Shown piece by piece: positions 51,703 through 60,481 of a stretch of DNA of 64,000 nt. The DNA lies in contig QFMX01000001.1 in assembly GCA_003240625.1 (NCBI GenBank), positions 62,001-126,000 on the forward strand, given 5' to 3'. The notes beneath the pieces were generated by a model. That model was not told where the DNA came from. It saw only the letters and a list, made by a program, of their open reading frames with translations, and did no database searches. Positions within the stretch are counted from its first letter, which is position 1. Each line of letters starts with the position of its first letter. Origin of the DNA: Sphingomonas taxi. GTDB taxonomy: Bacteria; Pseudomonadota; Alphaproteobacteria; Sphingomonadales; Sphingomonadaceae. The translations under genes were made by a program, and so were the position numbers.

Positions 51703-53388
51703 ATGGCGAGCGGACATATCGGATGGCGGGCGGCATCGGGCTGGCTCGCGGAGATCGTCGGGCCGGACATGCCCTATGTCCGCCTAGCCATGGTGTATGG
51801 CGTGGCGATCAGCCTGTTGTCGCTCGCCACGCCGATCTCGGTCCAGCTGCTGATCAACAGCGTCGCCAATACCGCGATGCCCGCCCCTCTCTGGACGCTG
51901 GCGGGGCTGTTGCTGGGGCTGCTGCTGGTTGTCGCAGGGCTCAGCGCGATGCGGTTCTGGATGATGGCGTTGTTCGAGCGGCGGCTGTTCGCGCGCATCG
52001 TCGCCGAGATCACCGTCCGCGCGGTCCATGCGCAGAACCCGTTCTTCGCGGATCAGAATCGCGGCGACCTCTTCAACCGCTATTTCGATCTCGTGGTGGT
52101 GCAGAAAGCCGTGCCGAGCCTGGTCATCGGCGGGTTCACGATCATCCTGCAATCCGCCGTCGGGCTGATCGTCACCAGCTTCTACCACCCGTTCTTCCTC
52201 GGCTTCAACGCGCTGCTGCTGCTCGTCGTCCTGGCCATCTGGATGATCTGGTCGCGCGGCTCGATCCGCTCCGCGGTCCAGCTCAGCCACGCCAAGCACG
52301 ACGCTGCGCGCTGGCTCGAAAGCGTCGGCGGATCGAACGGCTTCTATAAATCGAGCCGCCATTTCGACTTCGCGATGGACCGATCGGAGGCGGTCACCGC
52401 GACCTATGTCGACCGGCACCGCCGCTATTTCCGCTACAGCTTCACCCAGACCGTCGCATTCCTGCTGCTCTATGCCTTTGCGAGTGCGGCGCTGCTCGCG
52501 CTTGGCGGCAATCTGATCCTGCGCGGCGAGCTGTCGATCGGGCAGTTGGTCGCCGCCGAGCTCATCCTCAGCGGCGTCTTCTACGGCGTGTCGCAGCTCG
52601 GCTGGTATCTCGACTCGTTTTACGACCTCGTCGCGAGCGCGGAGGAATTGTCTCTGCTCTACGCGATCCCGCAGGAGGACGCGGTGCGGACGTCCGGCAA
52701 GGCGCCCGGCGATGGCGCGGTGCGTCTCGACGGCGTGGTGACCGAGGGCGCGCGGTTCGATTTCACGCTCGCGGCGGGCGAACAGCTCGTCATGCGCGCC
52801 GATGGCGATGCCGAGCGACAGCTTGCGATGGTGCTCAAACGCCATGTCGTGCCCGAGCGCGGGCTGGTGACGGTGGGCGGCGCCGACATGGCGACGTTCG
52901 ACATGTATCTGCTGCGCTCCGAGGTGATGGTGCTCGACCGGCCGACGATCGTCGAGGTGACGATCCGCGACTATCTGACGCTCGCCGCCGCGGATGCCGA
53001 TGCGACGGCCATGCTCGAAGTGCTGGAGACGGTCGGCTTGCGGCAGCGCGTCGCCGCGCTGCCGCATGGGCTCGACACCCCGCTCGCGGCATCGGGCTAT
53101 CCGCTGTCGATCGGCGAGGTCATGGCGTTGAAGCTCGCCAACGCCTTGCTGGTGCGGCCCCATGTGCTGCTGCTGTCCCAGCTCTACGACCTGATTCCGA
53201 CCGACCGGCTGGCGGAGGTGTTGCGCCGGCTCAAGACGAGCGGGACGACGGTGTTGCTGAGCACAGGGCGCCCCGAGGACATCGTGCTCGATGGCTGGTT
53301 CCATCTCGAACCCGACCGGCAACGCCGCTTCCCCGATTGTGCGGCGCTGATCGCGGCGACGCAGCAGGAGGCCGGCCATGCCGTATAA
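51703..53388 (+). CDS. ABC exporter-like protein with degenerate ATPase domain
   Basis: A 561-residue protein with the architecture of a type I secretion ABC protein: membrane domain (about residues 25-300, five to six helices) then a nucleotide-binding-like domain. Every ATPase motif is altered. The Walker A position near 365 reads A-D-G-D-A-E-R-Q-L (no GKS/T). The Q-loop region is L-D-R-P-T. The signature is L-S-I-G-E near 467. Walker B near 487 is H-V-L-L-L-S-Q (Asp-Glu lost). The H-loop is S-T-G-R-P (His lost). It cannot hydrolyse ATP in the usual way, yet the reading frame is intact. Operon with HlyD- and TolC-like genes. Confidence 0.88.
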   Translation: MASGHIGWRAASGWLAEIVGPDMPYVRLAMVYGVAISLLSLATPISVQLLINSVANTAMPAPLWTLAGLLLGLLLVVAGLSAMRFWMMALFERRLFARIVAEITVRAVHAQNPFFADQNRGDLFNRYFDLVVVQKAVPSLVIGGFTIILQSAVGLIVTSFYHPFFLGFNALLLLVVLAIWMIWSRGSIRSAVQLSHAKHDAARWLESVGGSNGFYKSSRHFDFAMDRSEAVTATYVDRHRRYFRYSFTQTVAFLLLYAFASAALLALGGNLILRGELSIGQLVAAELILSGVFYGVSQLGWYLDSFYDLVASAEELSLLYAIPQEDAVRTSGKAPGDGAVRLDGVVTEGARFDFTLAAGEQLVMRADGDAERQLAMVLKRHVVPERGLVTVGGADMATFDMYLLRSEVMVLDRPTIVEVTIRDYLTLAAADADATAMLEVLETVGLRQRVAALPHGLDTPLAASGYPLSIGEVMALKLANALLVRPHVLLLSQLYDLIPTDRLAEVLRRLKTSGTTVLLSTGRPEDIVLDGWFHLEPDRQRRFPDCAALIAATQQEAGHAV

Positions 53389-54469
53389 GCCCGATCGCAT
53401 CGCGCATTTCCCGACCTTGGCGGGCATGCGGGCGCCACGGATCGCGACGACGATCGCCTGGATGCTGGTGCTCGGGATCGCCAGCGCCGCAGCGATCATG
53501 CTTTTCGTACCGTGGTTGCAGACCGCAAACGGCACGGGGCAGGTCGTCGCGCTCGATCCCGGCGATCGTCAGCAACAGGTTACCGCGCTCGTTCCCGGCC
53601 GGGTCGATCGATGGTACGTGCAGGACGGCCAGCACGTCGAGCGCGGCGATCCGATCGCGCGCGTGGTCGATCTCGATCCCGACCTGCTGTCGCGGCTCGC
53701 CGCCGAGCGCGCGCAGGTGCAGGCCGAGATCGCCGCGATCCAGCAGAGCCGCGCGGTAGCGGGCATCGACGTCGCGCGTACCGGGCAGTTGCTCGCCGAA
53801 GGCCTCGCCGCGCGCCGCGACTATGAGCAGACGCAGATCAAGGTCGCCGACGCCGGCGCCAAGCTTGCCGAGTCGCGCGCGAAGCTCAACCGGATCGACA
53901 TCCAGCTCAACCGCCAGTCGGCCCAGCTCGTGCTCGCGCCGCGCGACGGTCGCGTCCAGCAGCTGAACGCGGCCAGCGGCAGCGCGCTGGTTTCGCCCGG
54001 CACGGTGCTGGCGGTGATCGCCCCGGAACGCGTCGAGCGCGCGGTCGAACTGTACGTCGATGGCCGCGACATGCCCGTGATCCGGCCGGGCCGCCCGGTC
54101 CGGCTGGAGTTCGAGGGATGGCCCGCGATCCAGTTCAGCGGCTGGCCTTCGGTCGCGCAAGGGATGTTCGACGGGCGCGTGCGGATGATCGATCCCAATG
54201 CGGCCCCCGACGGGACGTTCCGCATCCTCGTCGAGCCCCGGCCGGGCAAGCCGGGCTGGCCGACCGACGCATTCGTCCGCCCGGGCGGCAAGGTCCGCGG
54301 CTGGGTGCAGGGCGAAACGGTCCGCGTCGGCTATGAAATATGGCGACAGCTCAACGACTTCCCGCTGGAGTTCGGCCGGCGTGGCGCGGCGGCGCTCAAC
54401 GCGCAGCCCAAGGCGCCGGCAAAGGCGAGCGCCGACGACGCGGCCAAGGACGGGGACGCCAAGAAGTGA
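53378..54469 (+). CDS. HlyD-family periplasmic adaptor
   Basis: A 363-residue adaptor. The short cytoplasmic start is followed by one membrane helix (A-W-M-L-V-L-G-I-A-S-A-A-A-I-M-L-F-V). A biotinyl-lipoyl half-motif V-P-G-R-V-D-R-W-Y-V-Q-D-G-Q-H-V-E-R-G-D-P-I follows, then a helical hairpin (about residues 100-175) and the second half L-A-P-R-D-G-R-V-Q. It bridges the inner-membrane ABC protein and the outer-membrane channel. Its start overlaps the ABC gene by 11 bases. The C-terminus is an Ala/Lys/Asp tail. Confidence 0.92.
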   Translation: MPYKPDRIAHFPTLAGMRAPRIATTIAWMLVLGIASAAAIMLFVPWLQTANGTGQVVALDPGDRQQQVTALVPGRVDRWYVQDGQHVERGDPIARVVDLDPDLLSRLAAERAQVQAEIAAIQQSRAVAGIDVARTGQLLAEGLAARRDYEQTQIKVADAGAKLAESRAKLNRIDIQLNRQSAQLVLAPRDGRVQQLNAASGSALVSPGTVLAVIAPERVERAVELYVDGRDMPVIRPGRPVRLEFEGWPAIQFSGWPSVAQGMFDGRVRMIDPNAAPDGTFRILVEPRPGKPGWPTDAFVRPGGKVRGWVQGETVRVGYEIWRQLNDFPLEFGRRGAAALNAQPKAPAKASADDAAKDGDAKK

Positions 54470-55872
54470 AGCGGATGATCGCCATTCTGCTCGTGGTGCT
54501 GTGCCCCGCCGTCGCGTCCGCGCAAGTCGCGCCGCTGACGCTCGACGAGGTGCTGCGATCGTCCGCGCGTTCGGCGCCGCAGATCGTCGAGGCGCTCGCC
54601 AAGGTGCGGCAGGCTGACGGGAAAGCCTTGTCTGCCGAGGGGGCGTTCGACACCGTGTTCGACGTCGATTCGAAGGCGCGCATCGCTGGCTATTACGACG
54701 GCACCGTCGTCGAGGGCCGGGCCACGCGGCCGCTCACCGGCAATGGCGGCTATGTCTATGGCAACTACCGCGCGTCGCGCGGCACGTTCCCGGTCTATGA
54801 GGACCAGGCCTATACCAACAAACTGGGCGAGGCGAAGGTCGGCGCGCTGTTCGCGCTGCTGCGCGACCGGGTGATCGACGAGCGCCGCACGAGGCGGACC
54901 ATCGCCGGCACCGAGATCGACGTCGCGCGGTTCGAGGCGGACATGGTCGCGATCGGCGTGCAGCGGCGCGCGGTCGACGCCTATCAGGCCTGGGTCGCGG
55001 CGGGCTTGCGCCTGCGCGCCTATCGCGACCTGTTGCAGCTCGCCGAGCAGCGCCGCAGCGCGATCGGCCGGCTGGTGACGCTGGGCGCAAGGCCGGAGAT
55101 CCTGCTCGTCGAGAACGACCAGAACCTCGTCCGGCGTCGCGCGCTGGCGGTGCGCGCGGAACAGGATGTCGCGGCCGCCGCCAATGCGCTGTCGCTCTAT
55201 CTGCGCGACGAGGCAGGCGCGCCCGTGACGGTATCGGACGACCGCATGCCGGCAGATGCCGGCGCGTTGGCGGCGCTGGCCGTTGCGAAGACCCGGACGG
55301 GGCCGGTCGAGCGCCCCGATTACCGCGCGGTGCTCGCGCGGATCGACCAGGCGACGTCGCGGCTGATCCTGGCGGAGAACGACCTGTCGCCGCGGCTCGA
55401 CCTGCGCGGCGAGGTCGGCAAGGATGTCGGCCCGGTCGGTCTCGGCGGACCCAACCGGACGCCGCTGGAGGCCGCGGTCGGGTTCAAGTTCAGCGTCCCG
55501 TTGCAGAACCGCGCCGCCAAGGGTCGCGTCGCCGAGGCGCGTGCCGAGATCGACGCGCTCGGCCAGCGCAGCCGGTTCCTGCGCGACCAGATCAGCGTGG
55601 AGGTCCAGGGGATCGTCATCGCGGTGAATGCTGCCGAACGCCTGGCGGCGATCGCCGACGAAGAGCGCCAGCTGGCCGACCGACTAGCCAACGCCGAGCG
55701 CCGTCGGTTCGAATTGGGATCGGCCGACTTCTTCCTGGTCAACCAACGCGAGGAAACCGCGACCGACGCCCGCGTCCGCCTGGTCGATGCACAAGCGCGC
55801 ATCGCATCCGCCCGTGCCGAGCTAGCCGCCGCGACCGCCGATCGAGCAGCGCTGAAGCTAAGCCAGGAATAG
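54466..55872 (+). CDS. TolC-like outer-membrane efflux protein
   Basis: A 468-residue outer-membrane channel of the OEP family. GTG 54466 was preferred over ATG 54475 because it gives a GTGA overlap with the adaptor gene and adds the Lys-Arg needed for the signal n-region (V-K-R-M-I-A-I-L-L). The signal ends V-A-S-A-Q. Two long helical repeats are visible: L-T-L-D-E-V-L-R-S-S-A-R-S-A-P-Q and R-Y-A-like coiled regions, with F-S-V-P-L-Q-N-R-A-A-K-G marking the second repeat. It completes a tripartite exporter with the two genes upstream. Confidence 0.9.
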   Translation: MKRMIAILLVVLCPAVASAQVAPLTLDEVLRSSARSAPQIVEALAKVRQADGKALSAEGAFDTVFDVDSKARIAGYYDGTVVEGRATRPLTGNGGYVYGNYRASRGTFPVYEDQAYTNKLGEAKVGALFALLRDRVIDERRTRRTIAGTEIDVARFEADMVAIGVQRRAVDAYQAWVAAGLRLRAYRDLLQLAEQRRSAIGRLVTLGARPEILLVENDQNLVRRRALAVRAEQDVAAAANALSLYLRDEAGAPVTVSDDRMPADAGALAALAVAKTRTGPVERPDYRAVLARIDQATSRLILAENDLSPRLDLRGEVGKDVGPVGLGGPNRTPLEAAVGFKFSVPLQNRAAKGRVAEARAEIDALGQRSRFLRDQISVEVQGIVIAVNAAERLAAIADEERQLADRLANAERRRFELGSADFFLVNQREETATDARVRLVDAQARIASARAELAAATADRAALKLSQE

Positions 55873-56005
55873 CGATACGCACGGGCTAGCGTAAAAACCG
55901 GAAATGGCGCCAACCCAGGCCGAGACGAGCGTGATCCACGCCGCCTGACGTCAGCCGTGGTGTGAACTTCACGCCTCACCCGAAATAGGCCGACCGTCAC
56001 AAAAC

Positions 56006-56020
56006 GTCAGCATAACTGAC
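56006..56020. promoter_or_regulatory. inverted repeat upstream of receptor-PhoD pair
   Basis: GTCAG-CATAA-CTGAC is a perfect 5-bp dyad about 130 bases before the receptor start, within a 276-base gap. It sits in a locally AT-richer stretch (AAAAC before, GCTTTT after). It resembles an operator. It was compared with the Pho box, but the repeats are inverted and the 11-base direct spacing is absent. Confidence 0.45.
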
Positions 56021-56148
56021 ACGCTTTTGTCGCTGCGGCAGCATAAGCGCGGCAGTCGAGGCCGTAGAACGGTCTCGTGCAAGGGCGGAGCCCACCTTCC
56101 CGTGTCCGGGAAGCCGCTCTGCTCGTCCCTGTCGGAGATGCTGGCCCA

Positions 56149-58788
56149 ATGTCGTTTCTTTCGCCCACTCGGCGCGTCCGCCTCATCGCGTCCGCCGCGT
56201 GTACGCTCCCGCTGCTTTTCGTCGCCAGTGCCGCAAACGCCGAGGACCCGACCGCCGATCTCGACCAGACCAAGTCCGATATCGTCGTCATGGGCGAACA
56301 CGCGATCCGATCCGACAAGGAACAGTCGACGTCGGTCCGCGATTCGATCGTCTACGACGATCTCGAGACGCTGTCCGCCGACGGGAGCGTCGCCGGCCAG
56401 TTGATCCTGCTGCCCGGGATCAGCGCGATCGAGGACGGCGATGCGCCGCGCTTCGTCAGCATCCGCGGCATCTCGCCCGATCTCAACCAAACCACGATCG
56501 ACGGGATCACCCTCGCCACGATCGGCAATGACGGCGAAGGCTCGCGCAAGGTCAACCTCCAGCAGATCCCGTCCGAACTCTCCTTCCACAACGACGTCTA
56601 CAAGACCTTCACCGCCGAGCAGGACGGCGCGGCGATCGGCGGCATCGTCGACGTCGTCACGCGCAGCGCCTTCGCGCTGAAGCGACGCTACGTGATGGTC
56701 GACGGCTACGGCATCTATTCGTCGTTCAAGGGCGATGGCGGCAGCAACGCGGGCAACGGCAGCACGCCGCATTTCGGCGGCGGCGGCAAGATGGTGTTCG
56801 CGGACAAGTTCGGTGCGGGCGACCAGTTCGGCGTGGTCCTGTCGGCGCGGTATGAAAACCGCATCCGCAACTCGCGCAAATGGTGGCAGGACACCAAATA
56901 TTACTTCAGCGACGCCGGCAAGAAGCTGGCGGGGCCGGACGATCCCGCGTGGAACGGCATCGCCGTGCCCTACAACCACAGCTATGGCAGCTACACCAAC
57001 CGCCTCCAGACCGCGGGCAGCTCGGCGAAGTTCGAATGGCGCCCGCTCGGCACCGATATCTATGCGTCGCTGCTCGGGTTCAATTATCGTCAGTGGGAAT
57101 CCTCGACGATGAACAAGAACGATTTCTACACCAAGAATGCGGTCAGCGATCTCACCGCGGAGGGTGGCGGATCGGACATCAACAGCATCTATTCGCGCTA
57201 TCGCTACGATACCTGGAACAAGGCGACCGTCGGTGCGATCGGCAATGTCGAATGGCATGACGACCGCTCGTCGCTGCGCGTTCGCGGCGGCTATACGCGC
57301 GCCAGGTACGACAATACGCAGCCCTATATCGGCGTTCGGACGTATCCGACCGGGCTTTCGCTGGACTGGGCCGCGGGGAACGACGGCAATGGTGGCCTGC
57401 CGTACGTTACCGGGATCAACAAGCCCGGCATGGTGATCGGGTCGCCCTACAAGCTCAGCACCGCGCAGACGACCTACCGCATGGCCAACGAGGGGCTGGC
57501 GAATGCGCGCGTCGACTATGGCTGGAACGCCGAGCCCGAGGATCGCGGCTTCGGGTTCGTCACCGGCATCGAATTCCGCAACCTGGAACTGTCGCGCAAC
57601 GTCGACATGACCGAATACAAGCTCGGCCAGGCGATGAACGCCTATCTCTACGATCCCGGCTATGTGCCGGTCGGCGCGCCGCAATCCTTCCCGTGGGTCG
57701 ATTACGCGCGGGTGAGGAGCGAGCTCTGGCCCAAGTTCGTCAAGGACGTGCCCAATTCGACCTATGACAGCATCTCCGGCGACTACCGCTACACCGAGCG
57801 ACTGGTGACGCCGTATCTGTCGCTCCATTACGCCACCGACGACACCACGCTGGTCGCCGGCGTCCGCTACGACCACACGCGTTTTTCCGCGTTCCAGCCG
57901 ACGATCACCGGCGGCACGGCGTCGGCGGTGATGACGCGAAGCAAGGGCGGGTACCAGTATCTGCTGCCGTCGTTCACCGGCATCCAGGACTTCGACGGCG
58001 GCAAGAAGCTGCGGTTCTCGTACAGCCGCACGCTCGGCCGTCCGACGCCCGGCAACATCGCCCAGCCGGAATCGCTCAATTGCGGCGACGAGGACAGCGG
58101 CGGCGCGGATTGCTCGATCAGCCGCGGCAACCCCGATCTGCGCCCGCGCCGGTCGAACAATCTCGATGTCCAGTTCGAGCAGTATTTCCACAAGGACGGC
58201 ATCATCTCGCTCGGTGCCTTCGCCAAGTGGATCAAGGACGACATCTTTACGCTGACCACGACGCAGCTGATTGACGACGTCAACTACCGCGTCCGCCAGC
58301 CGCTGAACGCCGACAGTTCGCGGCTGTACGGCGTGGAGTTCCAGGCGGCCGATCACGACGTGAACCTGTTCGGCCAGCGGATCGATCCGTTCTTCAACGC
58401 GACCTGGCTGAAGGGCCGGATGTCGATCACCAGCGATGCCGGGACGCGCTCGCTGGACCGGCTGATCTACCAGCCGAAATGGATCATCAACGGCGGTGCC
58501 ACGCTGCGCCTGCCCGCGATCGACGGGGCGTTCCGCGCCACCGTCACGCACCGCGGCAGCTACATGGAGGGCATCGGCGAGACCGCGCAGGACGACAACG
58601 GCCGCGCCGAACTCACCACCGTCAACCTCGGGCTGTGGCACCGTGTGACGAAACACGTGACGTTCAAGTACGAGATCACCAACCTGCTGAACGACCAGCC
58701 GAAGTTCCTGGTCGGCAACGGCCTTCGCTACGTCAGCGAAGTCGACGACTATGGCCAGGGTGCCTTTTTCCACATCATGCTGCGCTGA
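56149..58788 (+). CDS. TonB-dependent receptor linked to PhoD
   Basis: An 879-residue outer-membrane receptor started at 56149 (M-S-F-L-S-P-T-R-R, signal ending A-S-A-A-N-A). TonB box region S-D-I-V-V-M-G. The plug has A-G-Q-L-I-L-L-P-G-I-S, F-V-S-I-R-G-I-S-P-D-L-N-Q-T-T-I-D-G and D-G-A-A-I-G-G-I-V-D-V-V-T-R. It belongs to the large OAR-like/carbohydrate group rather than the siderophore group. The adjacent phoD suggests that it imports a phosphate ester or phosphodiester. Ends in a strand closing with M-L-R. Confidence 0.92.
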   Translation: MSFLSPTRRVRLIASAACTLPLLFVASAANAEDPTADLDQTKSDIVVMGEHAIRSDKEQSTSVRDSIVYDDLETLSADGSVAGQLILLPGISAIEDGDAPRFVSIRGISPDLNQTTIDGITLATIGNDGEGSRKVNLQQIPSELSFHNDVYKTFTAEQDGAAIGGIVDVVTRSAFALKRRYVMVDGYGIYSSFKGDGGSNAGNGSTPHFGGGGKMVFADKFGAGDQFGVVLSARYENRIRNSRKWWQDTKYYFSDAGKKLAGPDDPAWNGIAVPYNHSYGSYTNRLQTAGSSAKFEWRPLGTDIYASLLGFNYRQWESSTMNKNDFYTKNAVSDLTAEGGGSDINSIYSRYRYDTWNKATVGAIGNVEWHDDRSSLRVRGGYTRARYDNTQPYIGVRTYPTGLSLDWAAGNDGNGGLPYVTGINKPGMVIGSPYKLSTAQTTYRMANEGLANARVDYGWNAEPEDRGFGFVTGIEFRNLELSRNVDMTEYKLGQAMNAYLYDPGYVPVGAPQSFPWVDYARVRSELWPKFVKDVPNSTYDSISGDYRYTERLVTPYLSLHYATDDTTLVAGVRYDHTRFSAFQPTITGGTASAVMTRSKGGYQYLLPSFTGIQDFDGGKKLRFSYSRTLGRPTPGNIAQPESLNCGDEDSGGADCSISRGNPDLRPRRSNNLDVQFEQYFHKDGIISLGAFAKWIKDDIFTLTTTQLIDDVNYRVRQPLNADSSRLYGVEFQAADHDVNLFGQRIDPFFNATWLKGRMSITSDAGTRSLDRLIYQPKWIINGGATLRLPAIDGAFRATVTHRGSYMEGIGETAQDDNGRAELTTVNLGLWHRVTKHVTFKYEITNLLNDQPKFLVGNGLRYVSEVDDYGQGAFFHIMLR

Positions 58789-58810
58789 TAAGCCGAACGG
58801 AGTCACGACC

Positions 58811-60403
58811 ATGTACGAAGTCGACCGCCGCTATCTTCTGTCCGCCTTCGGGAGCCTGACCGCCGCCGGCCTGCTGCCGTGGCGCGCTGGCGCAGCCGAG
58901 GTGCGGCCACGCAACCTGATCGAGGATCCGCGCTTTCCGACGCCGCCGTTCACGCTCGGCGTCGCGGCGGGCGATCCGGATGCCACCGGCTTCGTCATCT
59001 GGACCCGGCTCGCGCCGCTGCCGCTCCAGCCTGATGGCGGCATGGTGATGGCCCCCGTGCTGGTCGCGTGGGAAGTCGCCGCCGACCCCGAATTCCGTCA
59101 GGTGCTCCAGCGCGGCGAGACGATCGCGCATCCTGAGCTGGCGCATTCGGTGCATGTCGAAGTCGCCGGGCTCGCCCCCGCGCGGCCCTATTGGTACCGC
59201 TTCACCTGCGGCGGCGAGCGCAGCGCAGCCGGGCGCGGCGCCACCCTGCCCCCGCCCGGCGCACCGCTCGACCGCGTGCGCTTCGCGGTCGCCGGGTGCC
59301 AGCATTACGAGGAAGGCTATTACACCGCCTGGCGGCACATCGCCGCCGAGCCGATCGACTTCGTGTTCCACTACGGCGATTACATCTACGAGGGTCCCGA
59401 TCGCGGCGAGCAACCGCGCAATGCCAAAAAGCCGCTGATCCGCCGCCATCTCGGCCACGAAATCTATTCGATCGGCGATTACCGCCAGCGCTACGCGCAA
59501 TATAAGAGCGATCCCGATCTGCAGGCCGCGCACGCCGCCGCGCCGTGGTTCGTCAGCTTCGACGATCACGAGATCGACAACAACTGGGCCGGCGAGATCG
59601 ATCAGGACAACACCGCGCCGGAAGTGTTCCGGACACGCCGCGCAATGGCGATGCAGGCCTATTACGAGCATATGCCGCTGCGCCGCTCGTCGATGCCCGA
59701 CGGATCGCACATGCAGATGTATCGCGGCGCGCGCTTCGGCGACCTGATGGACGCTTTCTTCCTCGATACGCGGCAATATCGCTCCGATCAGGTGTACGGC
59801 GATCGTGATGCGCCGCAAGGACCGGACGCGTTCGCGACCGACCGGTCGATCACCGGCGCACCGCAGGAGGCATGGCTGTTCAAGGGGCTCGATCGCTCCA
59901 AGGCACGCTGGAACCTGATCGCGCAACAGGTCTGCCTGATGAACCTGACCTATCACAAGGCAGGGCAGCCCGAGCAGCTGGTCTCGATGGACCAATGGTC
60001 GGGCTATATGAACAGCCGCCGCCGCCTGCTCGCGCACATCGACGCGCATTGCCCCGGCAACGTCATGACCGTCAGTGGCGACGCGCACCGTCATTATGCC
60101 GGCGACCTGATCCAAGACCATGGCAACGGCAAGATCATCAGCAGCGAATATCTCGCGACCTCGATCAGTTCGGGTGCCGACGGTGTGGGCGAGAATGACG
60201 ACTATACCCGCTCGTCGCGCGCGGAAAATCCGAACCTCAAGGCGCTGATCGACAAGCGTGGCTATGTGCTGTGCGATGTCGGGCGCGATGCGTGGCGCGG
60301 CGACCTGAAGGTCCTCGACACGATCGCGACGCGCAACGGAACGCTGACGACGCACGCCAGCTTCGTCACCGAGCGCGGCAAGCCCGGCTTGCAGCGCGCC
60401 TGA
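58811..60403 (+). CDS. phoD: PhoD-family alkaline phosphatase/phosphodiesterase
   Basis: A 530-residue exported metallophosphatase. Twin-arginine signal V-D-R-R-Y-L-L-S-A-F-G (no upstream ATG needed). An N-terminal Fn3-like PhoD_N domain starts at F-T-L-G-V-A-A-G-D-P. The catalytic core has V-A-G-C-Q-H-Y-E-E-G-Y-Y, H-Y-G-D-Y-I-Y-E-G, S-F-D-D-H-E-I-D-N-N-W and V-S-G-D-A-H-R-H-Y. These bind iron and calcium in known PhoD. It releases phosphate from organic esters in the periplasm. Starts 22 bases after the TonB receptor and is almost certainly co-transcribed with it. Confidence 0.93.
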   Translation: MYEVDRRYLLSAFGSLTAAGLLPWRAGAAEVRPRNLIEDPRFPTPPFTLGVAAGDPDATGFVIWTRLAPLPLQPDGGMVMAPVLVAWEVAADPEFRQVLQRGETIAHPELAHSVHVEVAGLAPARPYWYRFTCGGERSAAGRGATLPPPGAPLDRVRFAVAGCQHYEEGYYTAWRHIAAEPIDFVFHYGDYIYEGPDRGEQPRNAKKPLIRRHLGHEIYSIGDYRQRYAQYKSDPDLQAAHAAAPWFVSFDDHEIDNNWAGEIDQDNTAPEVFRTRRAMAMQAYYEHMPLRRSSMPDGSHMQMYRGARFGDLMDAFFLDTRQYRSDQVYGDRDAPQGPDAFATDRSITGAPQEAWLFKGLDRSKARWNLIAQQVCLMNLTYHKAGQPEQLVSMDQWSGYMNSRRRLLAHIDAHCPGNVMTVSGDAHRHYAGDLIQDHGNGKIISSEYLATSISSGADGVGENDDYTRSSRAENPNLKALIDKRGYVLCDVGRDAWRGDLKVLDTIATRNGTLTTHASFVTERGKPGLQRA

Positions 60404-60481
60404 TACGTGCGCGCGGGACCGACCGGCGAAGTCCTTTCGTGAGTGCTTTACGACCGGCCACTTGCCAGCCTGCCGCGACCT

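Noticed and set aside
55991..56030. Pho box upstream of the TonB receptor-phoD pair
   Set aside because: CGTCA elements occur but are 10 bases apart and part of an inverted repeat; the 11-base direct-repeat arrangement of PhoB sites is missing.
55969..58812. 947-codon open frame on the minus strand
   Set aside because: It is antisense to an unmistakable TonB receptor. GC-rich codon use leaves the opposite frame open, and its translation has no domain features.
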